Shown here one piece after another: positions 25,173-33,712 of a stretch of 62,102 nt of DNA. This DNA is from Acidobacteriota bacterium. GTDB lineage: Bacteria; Acidobacteriota; Vicinamibacteria; Vicinamibacterales; CAVVIG01. A program made the position numbers and the translations under genes. The stretch is from contig QHWJ01000227.1 of NCBI GenBank assembly GCA_003222535.1, positions 1-62,102 on the forward strand, in the 5' to 3' direction. Every line of letters begins with the position of its first letter. Positions within the stretch are counted from its first letter, which is position 1. The notes beneath the pieces were generated by a model. It did not search any database. It was not told the DNA's origin and saw nothing but the letters and a program-made list of their open reading frames with translations.

Positions 25173-28124
25173 TCAGAAGCCAAGCCGCACGCTGAACTGC
25201 GCCGCGCGCGGCTGGCCGTTCCCGCCGCTCAGCGCGGTGAGGATCAGGAAGTCCGTCAACCGCTGGTCGGCGATCGAGCCGCCATTGGTGACGGTGCCGG
25301 CGTTGCTGAAATTCGCCGTGTTGAAGATGTTGTACGCCTCGATGCCCAGGTCGATCGTCTGCTTACCCGGGCGGAACTTGTAGCTGAACTTCATGTCCGT
25401 CTGCCGGAAGGAGGGCCCGCGCCCGCCGTTGCGGCCGCCGTTGTTGTCCGTGCAGAACGCGTTCACGCCCACACCGCAATAATGGCCCGCGGGCAGCGGG
25501 TCGAACAGCAGCCCGTTCCGGTCCGCGTCCACCGCCGAGTTGATGAGAGTGATCGGCGTTCCGGTCATGTACCGGGAAGCGCCGCTGACCGTCAGTCCGT
25601 GCGTTCGCGGAATCTCGACGCGGCCGCTGATGACGATGTTCTGCCGCCGGTCCGCGTTGAGCGGCCCGAAGTTGAGGTCCAGCCGCGGGTCGCCCAAGAC
25701 CTGGTAATTGTTCTGGTGCGTCTGGTCGGCCTCGGCGTTCCCGCGCGCGTATCCAGCCGCATAGGACACGCGAGCGGCCCAGTTGCGGCTGTACCGCTTC
25801 TCGACCGAGACGTTCACGCCGTCGAATTGCGACGACCCGGCGTTGGTCCGCGTGAGCACCTGGTTGACGAACGGCGCGATTCCCAGCTGCGACGCGATGC
25901 CGTTGAGGTCGGTAAAGACGATGCGACCGGTGCGGCTCGTATCCTCGCGCAGCCCGGGATTCAGGTCGAACGTGACGAGCTGATCGCGGTTCCAGCTGTG
26001 AATGAAGTCGACGGTGGCGGCCAGCTGCGGGCCGAACTGCCTCTCGTAACCCATCGAGAGTTGATGCGTATTGGGCACCGCTCGATCGGGATTGTCGATG
26101 AAGGCGATGCCGGTGTTCCGGCCCAACGTTCCCGCCGGGATCAGCGAATTGAGCAGCGCGCGGTTGACGATCGGCCCGTTGACCAGGAACGGATCGGTCG
26201 GGAAGAGCCCGCGGCTCGGGCCGGGGTCGGCGGAGCTTGTGGGAAACGATGCCGTGAACGACGAACTGTAGACGCCCTGCGACACGAAGGGCGTCGTCGT
26301 CTGCAGAGTGACCTTGTCGTAGAAGATGCCGTAGCCGGCACGCACCACCGATTTGGTGCTTCCGGCCGGAGCCCAGGTGAAGCCGAGCCGTGGCGCGATG
26401 TTGTTCCTGTCGACCGCATGCGCCCCTGGCGTGAACAGCGGGTTGAACGCGTTGGTGATCGGGGTGATCTCGAGGTCGTAGCGCACGCCAAGGTTCAGCG
26501 TGACGTTCCCCCGGTGCCACTTGTCCTGCGCGAACAGCACCGCGACGTCGGTCGGCATCAGGATGTCGCTTGCCGAGGGCACCCTGATGGAGAGACGCTC
26601 TGGATAGGTCGACGGATCGTTCCGGTTGAAGGCCTTGTCCGTCGAAAAAGTGAACCTCCCGTTCATGTCGGTCTGATCGGGGAGCTCGATGGTGCTGTAA
26701 ATGTACTGCCCGCCGAACTTCAAATCGTTGCTCCCTCCGGCCCACTGCGGCACGAACCACGAGTACGCCTCGCTGATCTCGTACGCATTGTCGATGCGGA
26801 AGAGCGCGCCGTTGTTCGGCCCGTCGAAGAACGTCAGCATGGCGAGCGTGGGCTCGAGATTGACCATCGGCACGCCGTCCTGCACTTCGGGCACGGTGAA
26901 GCCGTTCTTCTCATGGGTGTAACCGACGCGGACCTCGTTGAACCGCGTGTTCCCGAACACCGTGTTCCACTTGGCCCCGGTCGTCCTGTCGATGTCGAAC
27001 TCCTGGTCTCTCCCGGCCAGCGATTCTCTCCTGGCGACGCGGCCGTAGGTCGGCGAGTACTCGACCAGATAGCGGGCGGTCCACGTGTTGCTGGCGTTGA
27101 TCTGATGGTCGAAACGAACCATGTGGTTGATGAGGTGCATGCTCTGCGTGTTCGAGTAGTTCAGCTCCGGCCGGGCGGCGAAGACATTGCTGCGACCTTC
27201 GTCGTAGATGATGCGGTCCAGGCTGTAGAAGAAATGCGCCTTGTCCTTCTTGATCGGCCCGCCGAGGGTGCCGCCCCAGTCCTTCTGGGCCGTCTGGGGC
27301 TTGGCCAGGTTGTTCTGCGCGACGAAGAAGTCCCGCGCGGTGAACTTCGTGCCGGCGTAGCTGTCGAAGAGCGAGCCATGGAAGGTGTTCGTGCCCTGCT
27401 TCGTGATGACGTTGACGACCGCCCCGGCCGTGCGGCCAAACTCGGCGTCGTACTGGTTCGTCAACACCTGGAACTCCTGCACCGACTCGATCGCCGGGCG
27501 GACCTGGCTGCCGCACGACGAGCCAAGATAGTCGTCGTTGTTCCCGCCGCCATCGATGGAAAAGTTGCCGCTCCGGTTGCTCCCGCCGCCGACGATCAAC
27601 GACTCACAGGAGAACGAGGCGGTGGACGAGGCGACCTGGATGCCCGGCGTCAGACCGACCGCGTACATCCAGTCTTTGTTCATGATCGGCAGCGCGCCGA
27701 GCTCCGCCTGACCGATGTTGGCGCCGATCTGCTTCGACGTGACGTCGACGAGAGGCGCCTGCCCCGACACGGTGATGCTCTCTTCGAGCCCGCCCACCGC
27801 GAGCGTGATGTCGAGCGTCGCGGTGTTTCCCACCGTGAGGAGCACATCCGGCCGTTCGTACTTCTTGAACCCCGTCAGGTCGGCCGTGATGCGATACGGG
27901 CCGGGAAGGATGCCGGTCACGAAGTAGGAGCCGTCGGCATTGCTGACAACCTGCCGGAACGTCCCGCTGCCCTGGTGCGTGACGAGGACCACGACACCGG
28001 GAAGCGCGCCTCCCGATTCGTCGAGCACACGACCCTGCACGGCTGAAGACTGACCTTGGGCCGCGGCTGGGATCGACGTCAGCGCCAGCAGCCCGGCGAG
28101 CACGACGACTGCGAGTCCACGCAT
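25173..28124 (-). CDS. TonB-dependent receptor, Oar-like
   Basis: The product is 983 residues from ATG 28124, placed after GGAGGAG at good spacing; the frame continues upstream without support. It has a signal peptide (MRGLAVVVLAGLLALTSIPA), a CarboxypepD_reg domain (GRVLDESGGALPGVVVLVTH), a plug with ESITVSGQAPLVDVTSKQIG and FGRTAGAVVNVITKQGTNTF, and a barrel ending QPRAAQFSVRLGF. It is a more distant paralogue of the other two receptors. A 565-bp upstream gap gives it its own promoter region. The ligand is unknown. Confidence 0.9.
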   Translation of the reverse strand: MRGLAVVVLAGLLALTSIPAAAQGQSSAVQGRVLDESGGALPGVVVLVTHQGSGTFRQVVSNADGSYFVTGILPGPYRITADLTGFKKYERPDVLLTVGNTATLDITLAVGGLEESITVSGQAPLVDVTSKQIGANIGQAELGALPIMNKDWMYAVGLTPGIQVASSTASFSCESLIVGGGSNRSGNFSIDGGGNNDDYLGSSCGSQVRPAIESVQEFQVLTNQYDAEFGRTAGAVVNVITKQGTNTFHGSLFDSYAGTKFTARDFFVAQNNLAKPQTAQKDWGGTLGGPIKKDKAHFFYSLDRIIYDEGRSNVFAARPELNYSNTQSMHLINHMVRFDHQINASNTWTARYLVEYSPTYGRVARRESLAGRDQEFDIDRTTGAKWNTVFGNTRFNEVRVGYTHEKNGFTVPEVQDGVPMVNLEPTLAMLTFFDGPNNGALFRIDNAYEISEAYSWFVPQWAGGSNDLKFGGQYIYSTIELPDQTDMNGRFTFSTDKAFNRNDPSTYPERLSIRVPSASDILMPTDVAVLFAQDKWHRGNVTLNLGVRYDLEITPITNAFNPLFTPGAHAVDRNNIAPRLGFTWAPAGSTKSVVRAGYGIFYDKVTLQTTTPFVSQGVYSSSFTASFPTSSADPGPSRGLFPTDPFLVNGPIVNRALLNSLIPAGTLGRNTGIAFIDNPDRAVPNTHQLSMGYERQFGPQLAATVDFIHSWNRDQLVTFDLNPGLREDTSRTGRIVFTDLNGIASQLGIAPFVNQVLTRTNAGSSQFDGVNVSVEKRYSRNWAARVSYAAGYARGNAEADQTHQNNYQVLGDPRLDLNFGPLNADRRQNIVISGRVEIPRTHGLTVSGASRYMTGTPITLINSAVDADRNGLLFDPLPAGHYCGVGVNAFCTDNNGGRNGGRGPSFRQTDMKFSYKFRPGKQTIDLGIEAYNIFNTANFSNAGTVTNGGSIADQRLTDFLILTALSGGNGQPRAAQFSVRLGF

Positions 28125-28490
28125 GATTTCTCCTCCATCCCACCAAGGAAACGATCTGTCGGCCGACAACGAATGCCGGATGATTGCAACGGCTAGTCGA
28201 GAGGCGCGTAGGCCGAGACATGTCATGCGATACATGGAGGCTCCTTCGCACGAAAAACGCTGGCCCACCGACGCGATGAACCGGGGACGTCGAACAATGG
28301 GTCCGATGGCCTCCTTATACACCGAGATCCTCCGCTTAATCCAAGATTTCCCGTCAGGATATTCTTTCAGCTCGCCAAACCGTCAGCGTGGCACCAAGGT
28401 TTTGAATTTTTAGCAAACAGACCCTTCAGATCGCCGGAGCGGCGTCGGGATGCGGCGAAGCTATCGGGAGGTAAAGACGTTGCCCGCGTG
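28125..28490. other. Non-coding upstream region of the TonB receptor
   Basis: No credible gene was found here. The stretch 28310-28420 is AT-richer than its surroundings and is a plausible promoter zone. The rest of the gap up to 28689 holds a gene fragment (next entry). Confidence 0.5.
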
Positions 28491-28610
28491 TCAAGGCATT
28501 TGGGCGAGGTGCCCAGGGCGGGCCTTTACGGTCGCCTTACGGTTCCTGATTCGCACGTCGAGCCGGTGCCATCCGTCCTTCGCCACGCCGGGCGGCGCGC
28601 AGCTCACGAG
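28491..28610 (-). pseudogene. Fragment: C-terminus of a VWFA-related protein
   Basis: Read on the minus strand, this codes for LVSCAPPGVAKDGWHRLDVR continuing IRNRKATVKARPGHLAQMP and a TGA at 28493-28491. The intact VWFA gene at 33713-34690 ends YLVSYTPRGVAKDGWHRLDV and so on to GYLAQTP. The two agree at about 30 of 38 positions. No upstream VWFA domain remains, so it is a decayed or recombined second copy. Confidence 0.85.
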
Positions 28611-28689
28611 AGAGATTCCAACGAACGGTCGGAAAGCGCCAACGACCAGGGCCGCTAGAGGATTAAACTAAGAGCGAGGGTGAGTCCCG

Positions 28690-29433
28690 ATGAAATCGCT
28701 GACGCTTGGCCTCGCACTCGCGCTTGCCTGTAGCCTCTCGCGGCCGAATGGGCTTCTTGCGAACGCGGCGGGCGGCCACGGTGGTGGCGGACACTCAAGT
28801 GGAGGTCACTCGAGTGGTGGCCATTCCGGCGGCTCGCACTCGGGCGGCGGCCATTCCGGCGGGCGCTCTGGCGGTGGACACGCGGGAAGCAGCCACGCTG
28901 GTGGCGTTTCGCACAACGCCGCGGCCACGACACGATCTGGCGGATCGGTCTCGACCTCGGGTGCTGGCCGCGCCGGCGCGCGGCCCCGCGACGGCCGCCC
29001 CATCGTCGGAGCCGCAGTACCGCGAACAACGACGATTGCCCCGATCGTTGTCACGTCGTTTGGGACCCTGCCGTCCCGCCGCTGGCCGTACTACAGCAGC
29101 GCGTTCGGATTCGGTGCCTTGGGCTTCTATCAGAACCCGCTCCGGTCGGGATACAGCTACGGCGGTTACCCGACGTACGCGCAGGATCCTTTCGACGCCG
29201 CCGGTCCCACAGGCGGGCTGCGGCTGAAGGTCGAACCAACGGATGCTGAGGTATACGTCGACGGCTACTTCGCCGGCATCGTCGACGACTTCAACGGCCA
29301 TTTTCAACGACTGAAGCTCACGGCCGGTCCGCATCGCATCGAGGTCCGCGCGCCGGGCTACCAGCCGCTCACATTCGACATCTCGATCCAACCACGGCAC
29401 ACGACCGAGTATCGGGGCGCGCTGCAGCGCTGA
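28690..29433 (+). CDS. Secreted Gly/His/Ser-rich protein with PEGA domain
   Basis: The product is 247 residues with a signal peptide (about 1-26). Residues 28-75 are a low-complexity tract of repeated GGHSSGGHSG units with about ten histidines, a possible metal-binding segment. Residues 176-247 form a PEGA domain (GLRLKVEPTDAEVYVDGYFA, GPHRIEVRAPGYQPLTFDIS), a beta module common in surface proteins. It lies just before a decayed heavy-metal efflux locus, and the His tract may fit metal handling, but this is inference. Confidence 0.8.
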   Translation: MKSLTLGLALALACSLSRPNGLLANAAGGHGGGGHSSGGHSSGGHSGGSHSGGGHSGGRSGGGHAGSSHAGGVSHNAAATTRSGGSVSTSGAGRAGARPRDGRPIVGAAVPRTTTIAPIVVTSFGTLPSRRWPYYSSAFGFGALGFYQNPLRSGYSYGGYPTYAQDPFDAAGPTGGLRLKVEPTDAEVYVDGYFAGIVDDFNGHFQRLKLTAGPHRIEVRAPGYQPLTFDISIQPRHTTEYRGALQR

Positions 29434-29515
29434 ACGGTGAGGTGACGTGCGCTCGGAAGACCGTGGCAATCGGCGTGGTAAACGACGGTGACTTGGTCAG
29501 AGATCCGAGCCCGAT

Positions 29516-29815
29516 TTGAAACGACGACTATCGAATCAGATCGTGATCTGGGTCAACGACGGGCGTGGGCATTTCACGCAGGAGCAGCCGTCGCCTTCTC
29601 CCACTCTCGCGCCTGTGACGACATTCGCTGGTCCTTGGCAAGATAGTCCGGTGTCGCTGGGCCCGACTGCGCCGCAAATTGTCGGCTCCAGCCGTCGGCA
29701 CGAAACGGCTGTCGTTGGGATTCAGGTTCGCCCGCCGACGGTTCCGGTCGCCTTCGCTCTCAGCTTTTTCGCGCTTCCGTCCCTCCGCGCCCCGCCACTC
29801 ACCGCCGCCCTCAAT
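29516..29815 (+). other. Possible decayed or short gene upstream of the czc remnant
   Basis: An open frame of 100 codons begins RLSNQIVIWVNDGRGHFTQE, which resembles a VCBS/FG-GAP-like strand motif (WxNDGxGxFT), then a Pro-rich tail. I recall small proteins of this type upstream of czc/cus operons. It has no clear ribosome site and may be a remnant. Nothing else was found between 29434 and 30040. Confidence 0.35.
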
Positions 29816-30039
29816 TAACCGGCTCACTGACACGCCTCGAGAAGGATAAGGCAAGGCGCGCGAGTACGCGTGCCCGCGTCGTGATCGGCGGACTGGTCGG
29901 ACGGCCGCTATCGACCACTCGTGACACCAGAATGACGACTCGCAGGAGCCTCGTCCTCGTTGAACGACGCATGCCCCCGGCAAAGCGACGCCGCCTCTTC
30001 GGTGGTGCTACGCGCCTCGACGGAGAGCCTCGACCTGTC

Positions 30040-30385
30040 GTGCGCCGTCGGGATGGTGGCGTTCTGTTGCCCATCATATTCGTCGTTGGCGTGAGTGGTT
30101 TTCCATCACCCGTATTAGCGCAGACGGTCCTCACGTGGTCGGAGGTTCGCGCGAGATTCCAAGCGACGAATCCGCTCACCCCGATCTCGAACGCACGCTG
30201 GTCTTCACACTTCGAACCGCGTTCGTCCAGGTGCTCCAGGCGAAGGCCTTTTTAGTGCTGCCCAGACCAACCTGACCGCGTACGACCAGGCGCTGGCGTT
30301 GAGCCGCGACCGGTTTCAGGCCGGCGATATCGCGCAGATCGATCTCGACCGGCTCGAGCTTCAGCGTGTCACCTATGAATCCGAC
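30040..30385 (+). pseudogene. czcC-type outer-membrane efflux protein remnant
   Basis: Three pieces of a CzcC/TolC-family protein can be read. An N-terminal export signal is followed by AQTVLTWSEVRARFQATNP. After a large internal deletion, DLERTLVFTLRTAFVQVLQA lies in another frame. After a shift at a T run near 30250, FSAAQTNLTAYDQALALSRD and GDIAQIDLDRLELQRVTYES follow. The coding line then runs straight into CzcA sequence. The gene cannot make a working outer-membrane channel. Confidence 0.75.
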
Positions 30386-31930
30386 GTGAAGGTGCGGGTC
30401 GACCCGAACAAGCTGATCGCTTATGGCGTCAGCTTGGGCCAGATCGAACAACAGCTCGCGAACAACAACGTGAACGGCGGCGGAAGCTTCATCGAGGCAG
30501 GACTGCAGCAGATCAACGTGCGCGCCGTCGGTCAAGTGAAAACGGTCGCCGATATCGAGCGGACCGTCATCGCGAGCAAGAATGGCACCGCCGTGCGTAT
30601 CAAAGACGTCGCGACGGTCGAGGAAGGCGCGAAGATTCGTCTCGGCCAGTTCGGCAAAGCCATCCATCGCGCCGACGGGCGGATTCTCGATAATGACGAC
30701 GTCGTCGCCGGCATCGTGCTGGTGCGGAAGGGCGCGAACTCGGATTCGACGCTCGACGCGATCCACGGCAAGGTTCGGGAGCTCAACGATCACATCCTGC
30801 CGCCGGGGGTCAAAGTCGTACCCCATCTGGATCGCAGCGACCTCGTGCACCTGACGACGCACACGGTGATGCACAACCTGACCGAGGGCATCATCCTCGT
30901 GTCGCTGATTCTGTTCGTCTTTCTGGGAAACATTCGAGGCGCCCTGATCGTCACGTTGACGATTCCGTTCTCGCTGTTGTTCGCGGCGATTTGCCTGAAT
31001 CTGCGGCACGTTCCGGCGAACTTGCTGTCGTTAGGCGCCCTCGACTTCGGCATGATCGTCGAAGGCGCCATCGTGATGATCGAGAACATCGTGCGAATGC
31101 TCTCGCATCGCCACCTCGAGAGGCACGAAACGGTCGCCCGGCGGATTGGCGCCGCCGCACACGAAGTGCAGCGGCCGGTCTTCTACTCGATCGCGATCAT
31201 CATCGTCGCGTACCTGCCGATCTTCACGTTGCAGGCGGTCGAAGGCCGGCTGTTCAAACCGATGGCCTGGACGGTGGCGTTGGCGCTGCTCGGCGGGCTG
31301 CTCTTCTCGATGTTGGTCGGTCCGGTGCTGGCGAGCCTTGTGCTTTCCAAGGGCACGAGGGAATGGCGCAACCCGATCATGGGCGCGTTGACGCGCGCGT
31401 ACGCGCGCGCGTTGAGCGTCGCCATCGACTGGCGGTGGGTAACGGTGACGGTCGCGGCGGCGGCGCTCGCCGGGACGTATCTCTTGAGTCGAACGGTTGG
31501 GTCCGAGTTCCTGCCGCACCTGGACGAGGGCGCCATCATGCTGAAGGCCGGCTGGCTGCTCCTCTTTCACGACGGTTGTCGGTTCGCGGTGCGCGGATCG
31601 TGGCGCCCGGACGCTGACGCAGGCTTCGTGTCTGCGCCGAATGGCGGCAGCCTCTCGGTGCGAATGTTCAGGATTACGAGCTGGTCCGCGCACAAAGCGC
31701 AGATCAGAGCCGCGTTTGGCCCGCTGAAGGTCCTGCACGAAGACAGCGACCGGCGACTCTGGTTTGAGATCGGCGACAAGCAAAGAACCCAGCACTACAT
31801 CGATGTCGCGAATGGCCTCGGGACGTGCACCGGTCTCCTGGAGATTCGCACCACGACGACATCCGACGCTGGAGACACAGCGGCCAGAATCGCTGACAGC
31901 ATCGGAGCCGCGCCGGACAAGTGGCCATAA
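30386..31930 (+). pseudogene. czcA-type heavy-metal RND efflux pump remnant
   Basis: In the frame continuing from the czcC fragment (open from TTG 30299), about 390 residues match CzcA/CusA: VDPNKLIAYGVSLGQIEQQL, VLVRKGANSDSTLDAIHGKV, a membrane block with GALDFGMIVEGAIVMIENIV (carrying the motif with the proton-relay acidic residues) and VGSEFLPHLDEGAIMLKAG. The first ~180 and last ~480 residues of the usual ~1040 are missing, and after about 31552 the sequence is unrelated. czcB is absent. The locus was inactivated by deletions. I see no gene in 31554-32007 apart from this tail. Confidence 0.8.
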
Positions 31931-32007
31931 GGGAGACGGTACGATCAGTCGCGACGGCCGGATTTTGAGAAGATACGTGGCCGGAACGGCACCGCGAGGG
32001 AGGGCAC

Positions 32008-32523
32008 ATGACTGAGACGCATCCGTTGGCCACCGAGATCGCGCGTCTGAACGCAATGGAACGACACATCATCGACCGGTTCATTCATCGACAACGCGTG
32101 GCGCGGGACATCACGCAGGTCCCAATTTCCCTGGGCGATCGCCTGGCCGACCACGTCGCCGCCTTCGGCGGCAGCTGGACGTTCATCGTGCTCGCCTTCG
32201 CCGCCATTGCCGTGTGGATGATGATCAACGCGGTCATCGCCAAGGCGTTCGACCCGTATCCGTACATCCTGCTGAATTTAGTGCTTTCGTGCGTCGCGGC
32301 CTTGCAAGCCCCCATCATCATGATGAGCCAGAACCGTCAGGCGGCTCACGATCGACTGGACGCTCAGCATGACTACGAGGTGAACATCAAGGCGGAGATC
32401 GAAATCGTCGCGCTCCACGCCAAGCTCGATGAGATCCGTGATCAGAAATGGGTCGAGCTCATGAAGGTGCAGGAGCAGCAGCTCGCGCTGTTGGGCGAAC
32501 TTGGGTCGCACCCGGCGTCGTAA
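32008..32523 (+). CDS. DUF1003 family membrane protein
   Basis: The product is 171 residues with two transmembrane helices at about 60-80 (GSWTFIVLAFAAIAVWMMIN) and 90-110 (PYILLNLVLSCVAALQAPII). The family motif SQNRQAAHDRLDAQHDYEVN follows, then a C-terminal amphipathic helix. DUF1003 proteins are inner-membrane proteins of unknown function, often with metal transport or stress genes. It overlaps the downstream barrel gene by 23 bp, so they are probably coupled. Confidence 0.88.
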   Translation: MTETHPLATEIARLNAMERHIIDRFIHRQRVARDITQVPISLGDRLADHVAAFGGSWTFIVLAFAAIAVWMMINAVIAKAFDPYPYILLNLVLSCVAALQAPIIMMSQNRQAAHDRLDAQHDYEVNIKAEIEIVALHAKLDEIRDQKWVELMKVQEQQLALLGELGSHPAS

Positions 32524-33319
32524 CGCGCTGCTCGCGTTCGTCGTGACGGGATTGGCGTGGCCGCTGAGCGCACGCGCCCAGCAACCGTTCTCGACCGACG
32601 ACGCTGATGTCACACCCCAAGGCTGGGTGCACGTAGAAGCGTTCAACGAATACGACTGGTTGCAACTCTCCCAGGCGCCGCACCGGCGACAGAATACGGT
32701 CAACATGCGGGTCAACTACGGGCTGGGGCGCGGGCTGGAGCTCGACCTCGATAGTCCGCTGATTACCATCGTCAACGACGCGACGGCGTCGCCGCGCCGA
32801 CCGTTCGGGATCGGGGACACGAACTTCGGCGTCAAGTACAACCTCCGCGGCGAGCATCCGGACTCGCGCGCGCCGGCGCTGACCGTGACCGCCTACATCG
32901 AGACACCGACCGGCGACGCCGCCATTGGCTTGGGATCGGGCTTGATCGACGTGTGGATGTACGGCGTAGCGCAAAAGACGCTCGCTCCCGGTGTGGTCCT
33001 GCGAGTCAATGGCGGCTACCTGTTCACCGGCAACACGTCGACTGGAGTTGTGGGCATCACGACCGCGCGCGGGCACATCGCCACCTTGGCCGGCTCGCTC
33101 ATGCGACGTGTCGCCGATCGTCTGACGCTCGGGGGTGAAGTGGCCGCCGCCGTCGCGAACGAGGCCGGGCGGGATCGCGCGCAGCTTCAAAGCCTGTTCG
33201 ACGGAAGCTACGCTCTGCGCGAGCGGCTCACGCTTGATGTTGGACTCATCGCCGGGCGTTTCGCCGCCAGTCCTCGCGTCGGCGCGCAAGTAGGGTTTTC
33301 CTTGGACCTACCCAAGTAG
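32501..33319 (+). CDS. Outer-membrane beta-barrel protein (transporter-like)
   Basis: The 272-residue frame opens with TTG 32501 inside the DUF1003 gene. A signal peptide (ALLAFVVTGLAWPLSARAQ) is followed by alternating beta strands such as WVHVEAFNEYDWLQLSQAPH, GLGRGLELDLDSPLITIV, GDTNFGVKYNLRGE and a final strand VGAQVGFSLDLPK. It resembles the MetA-pathway-of-phenol-degradation/transporter barrel family. Substrate unknown. The exact start is uncertain, since no ribosome site is convincing. Confidence 0.75.
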   Translation: MGRTRRRNALLAFVVTGLAWPLSARAQQPFSTDDADVTPQGWVHVEAFNEYDWLQLSQAPHRRQNTVNMRVNYGLGRGLELDLDSPLITIVNDATASPRRPFGIGDTNFGVKYNLRGEHPDSRAPALTVTAYIETPTGDAAIGLGSGLIDVWMYGVAQKTLAPGVVLRVNGGYLFTGNTSTGVVGITTARGHIATLAGSLMRRVADRLTLGGEVAAAVANEAGRDRAQLQSLFDGSYALRERLTLDVGLIAGRFAASPRVGAQVGFSLDLPK

Positions 33320-33480
33320 GCTCGCGTCTTGTACTGGCCGCGGGAGGCAGAACCGGCAGAGTGGGACAGTCGATCGCGGATCCTCAGTCTCCAGAGGTCG
33401 GTTGTAGATGGATCCGGAGACCCTGCAACGATCAGTTCTCTCCCTCAATCGTAACCATCACAACGACGTGATCCGGCCGG

Positions 33481-33575
33481 GACCACGAAGATCACGAACA
33501 GACGCGAAGATCACGAAGAAGAACTTTGAGTGTTCTTCGTGTGCTCGTTCGTGGCTTCGTGCTCTTCGTGGTTGC
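33481..33575. repeat. Word hairpin 7 (CACGAAGAT / CTTCGTG), within the 33320-33712 gap
   Basis: The left arm GACCACGAAGATCACGAACA faces a right arm of TTCTTCGTGTGCTCGTTCGT type. It lies between convergent genes. The flanking 33320-33480 shows no gene. Confidence 0.8.
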
Positions 33576-33625
33576 CTGTCGATTTTGCTGCGACGATACG
33601 CCCCGCCTGCCAGATTGTCATCGAA

Positions 33626-33680
33626 TCAAAACGCCATCTGCACCTCGATCTGCCAGGAGCCTGGGCACAAATTGGTGGGT
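33626..33680 (-). pseudogene. Possible C-terminal remnant of an outer-membrane barrel protein
   Basis: On the minus strand, the last codons read PTNLCPGSWQIEVQMAF and then TGA at 33628-33626. This has the alternating pattern and terminal Phe of a TonB-receptor C-terminus. The upstream coding region is not recognisable, so this is a short remnant at best. Confidence 0.3.
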
Positions 33681-33712
33681 GCGCGCCCCTCGCTCCTTTT
33701 GCGTACCGTGCA

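Noticed and set aside
24882-28046. A 1054-codon open frame on the plus strand opposite the TonB receptor
   Set aside because: It is Arg/Val/Asp-rich without any family motif and mirrors the codon pattern of the real minus-strand receptor. High GC makes such antisense frames common.
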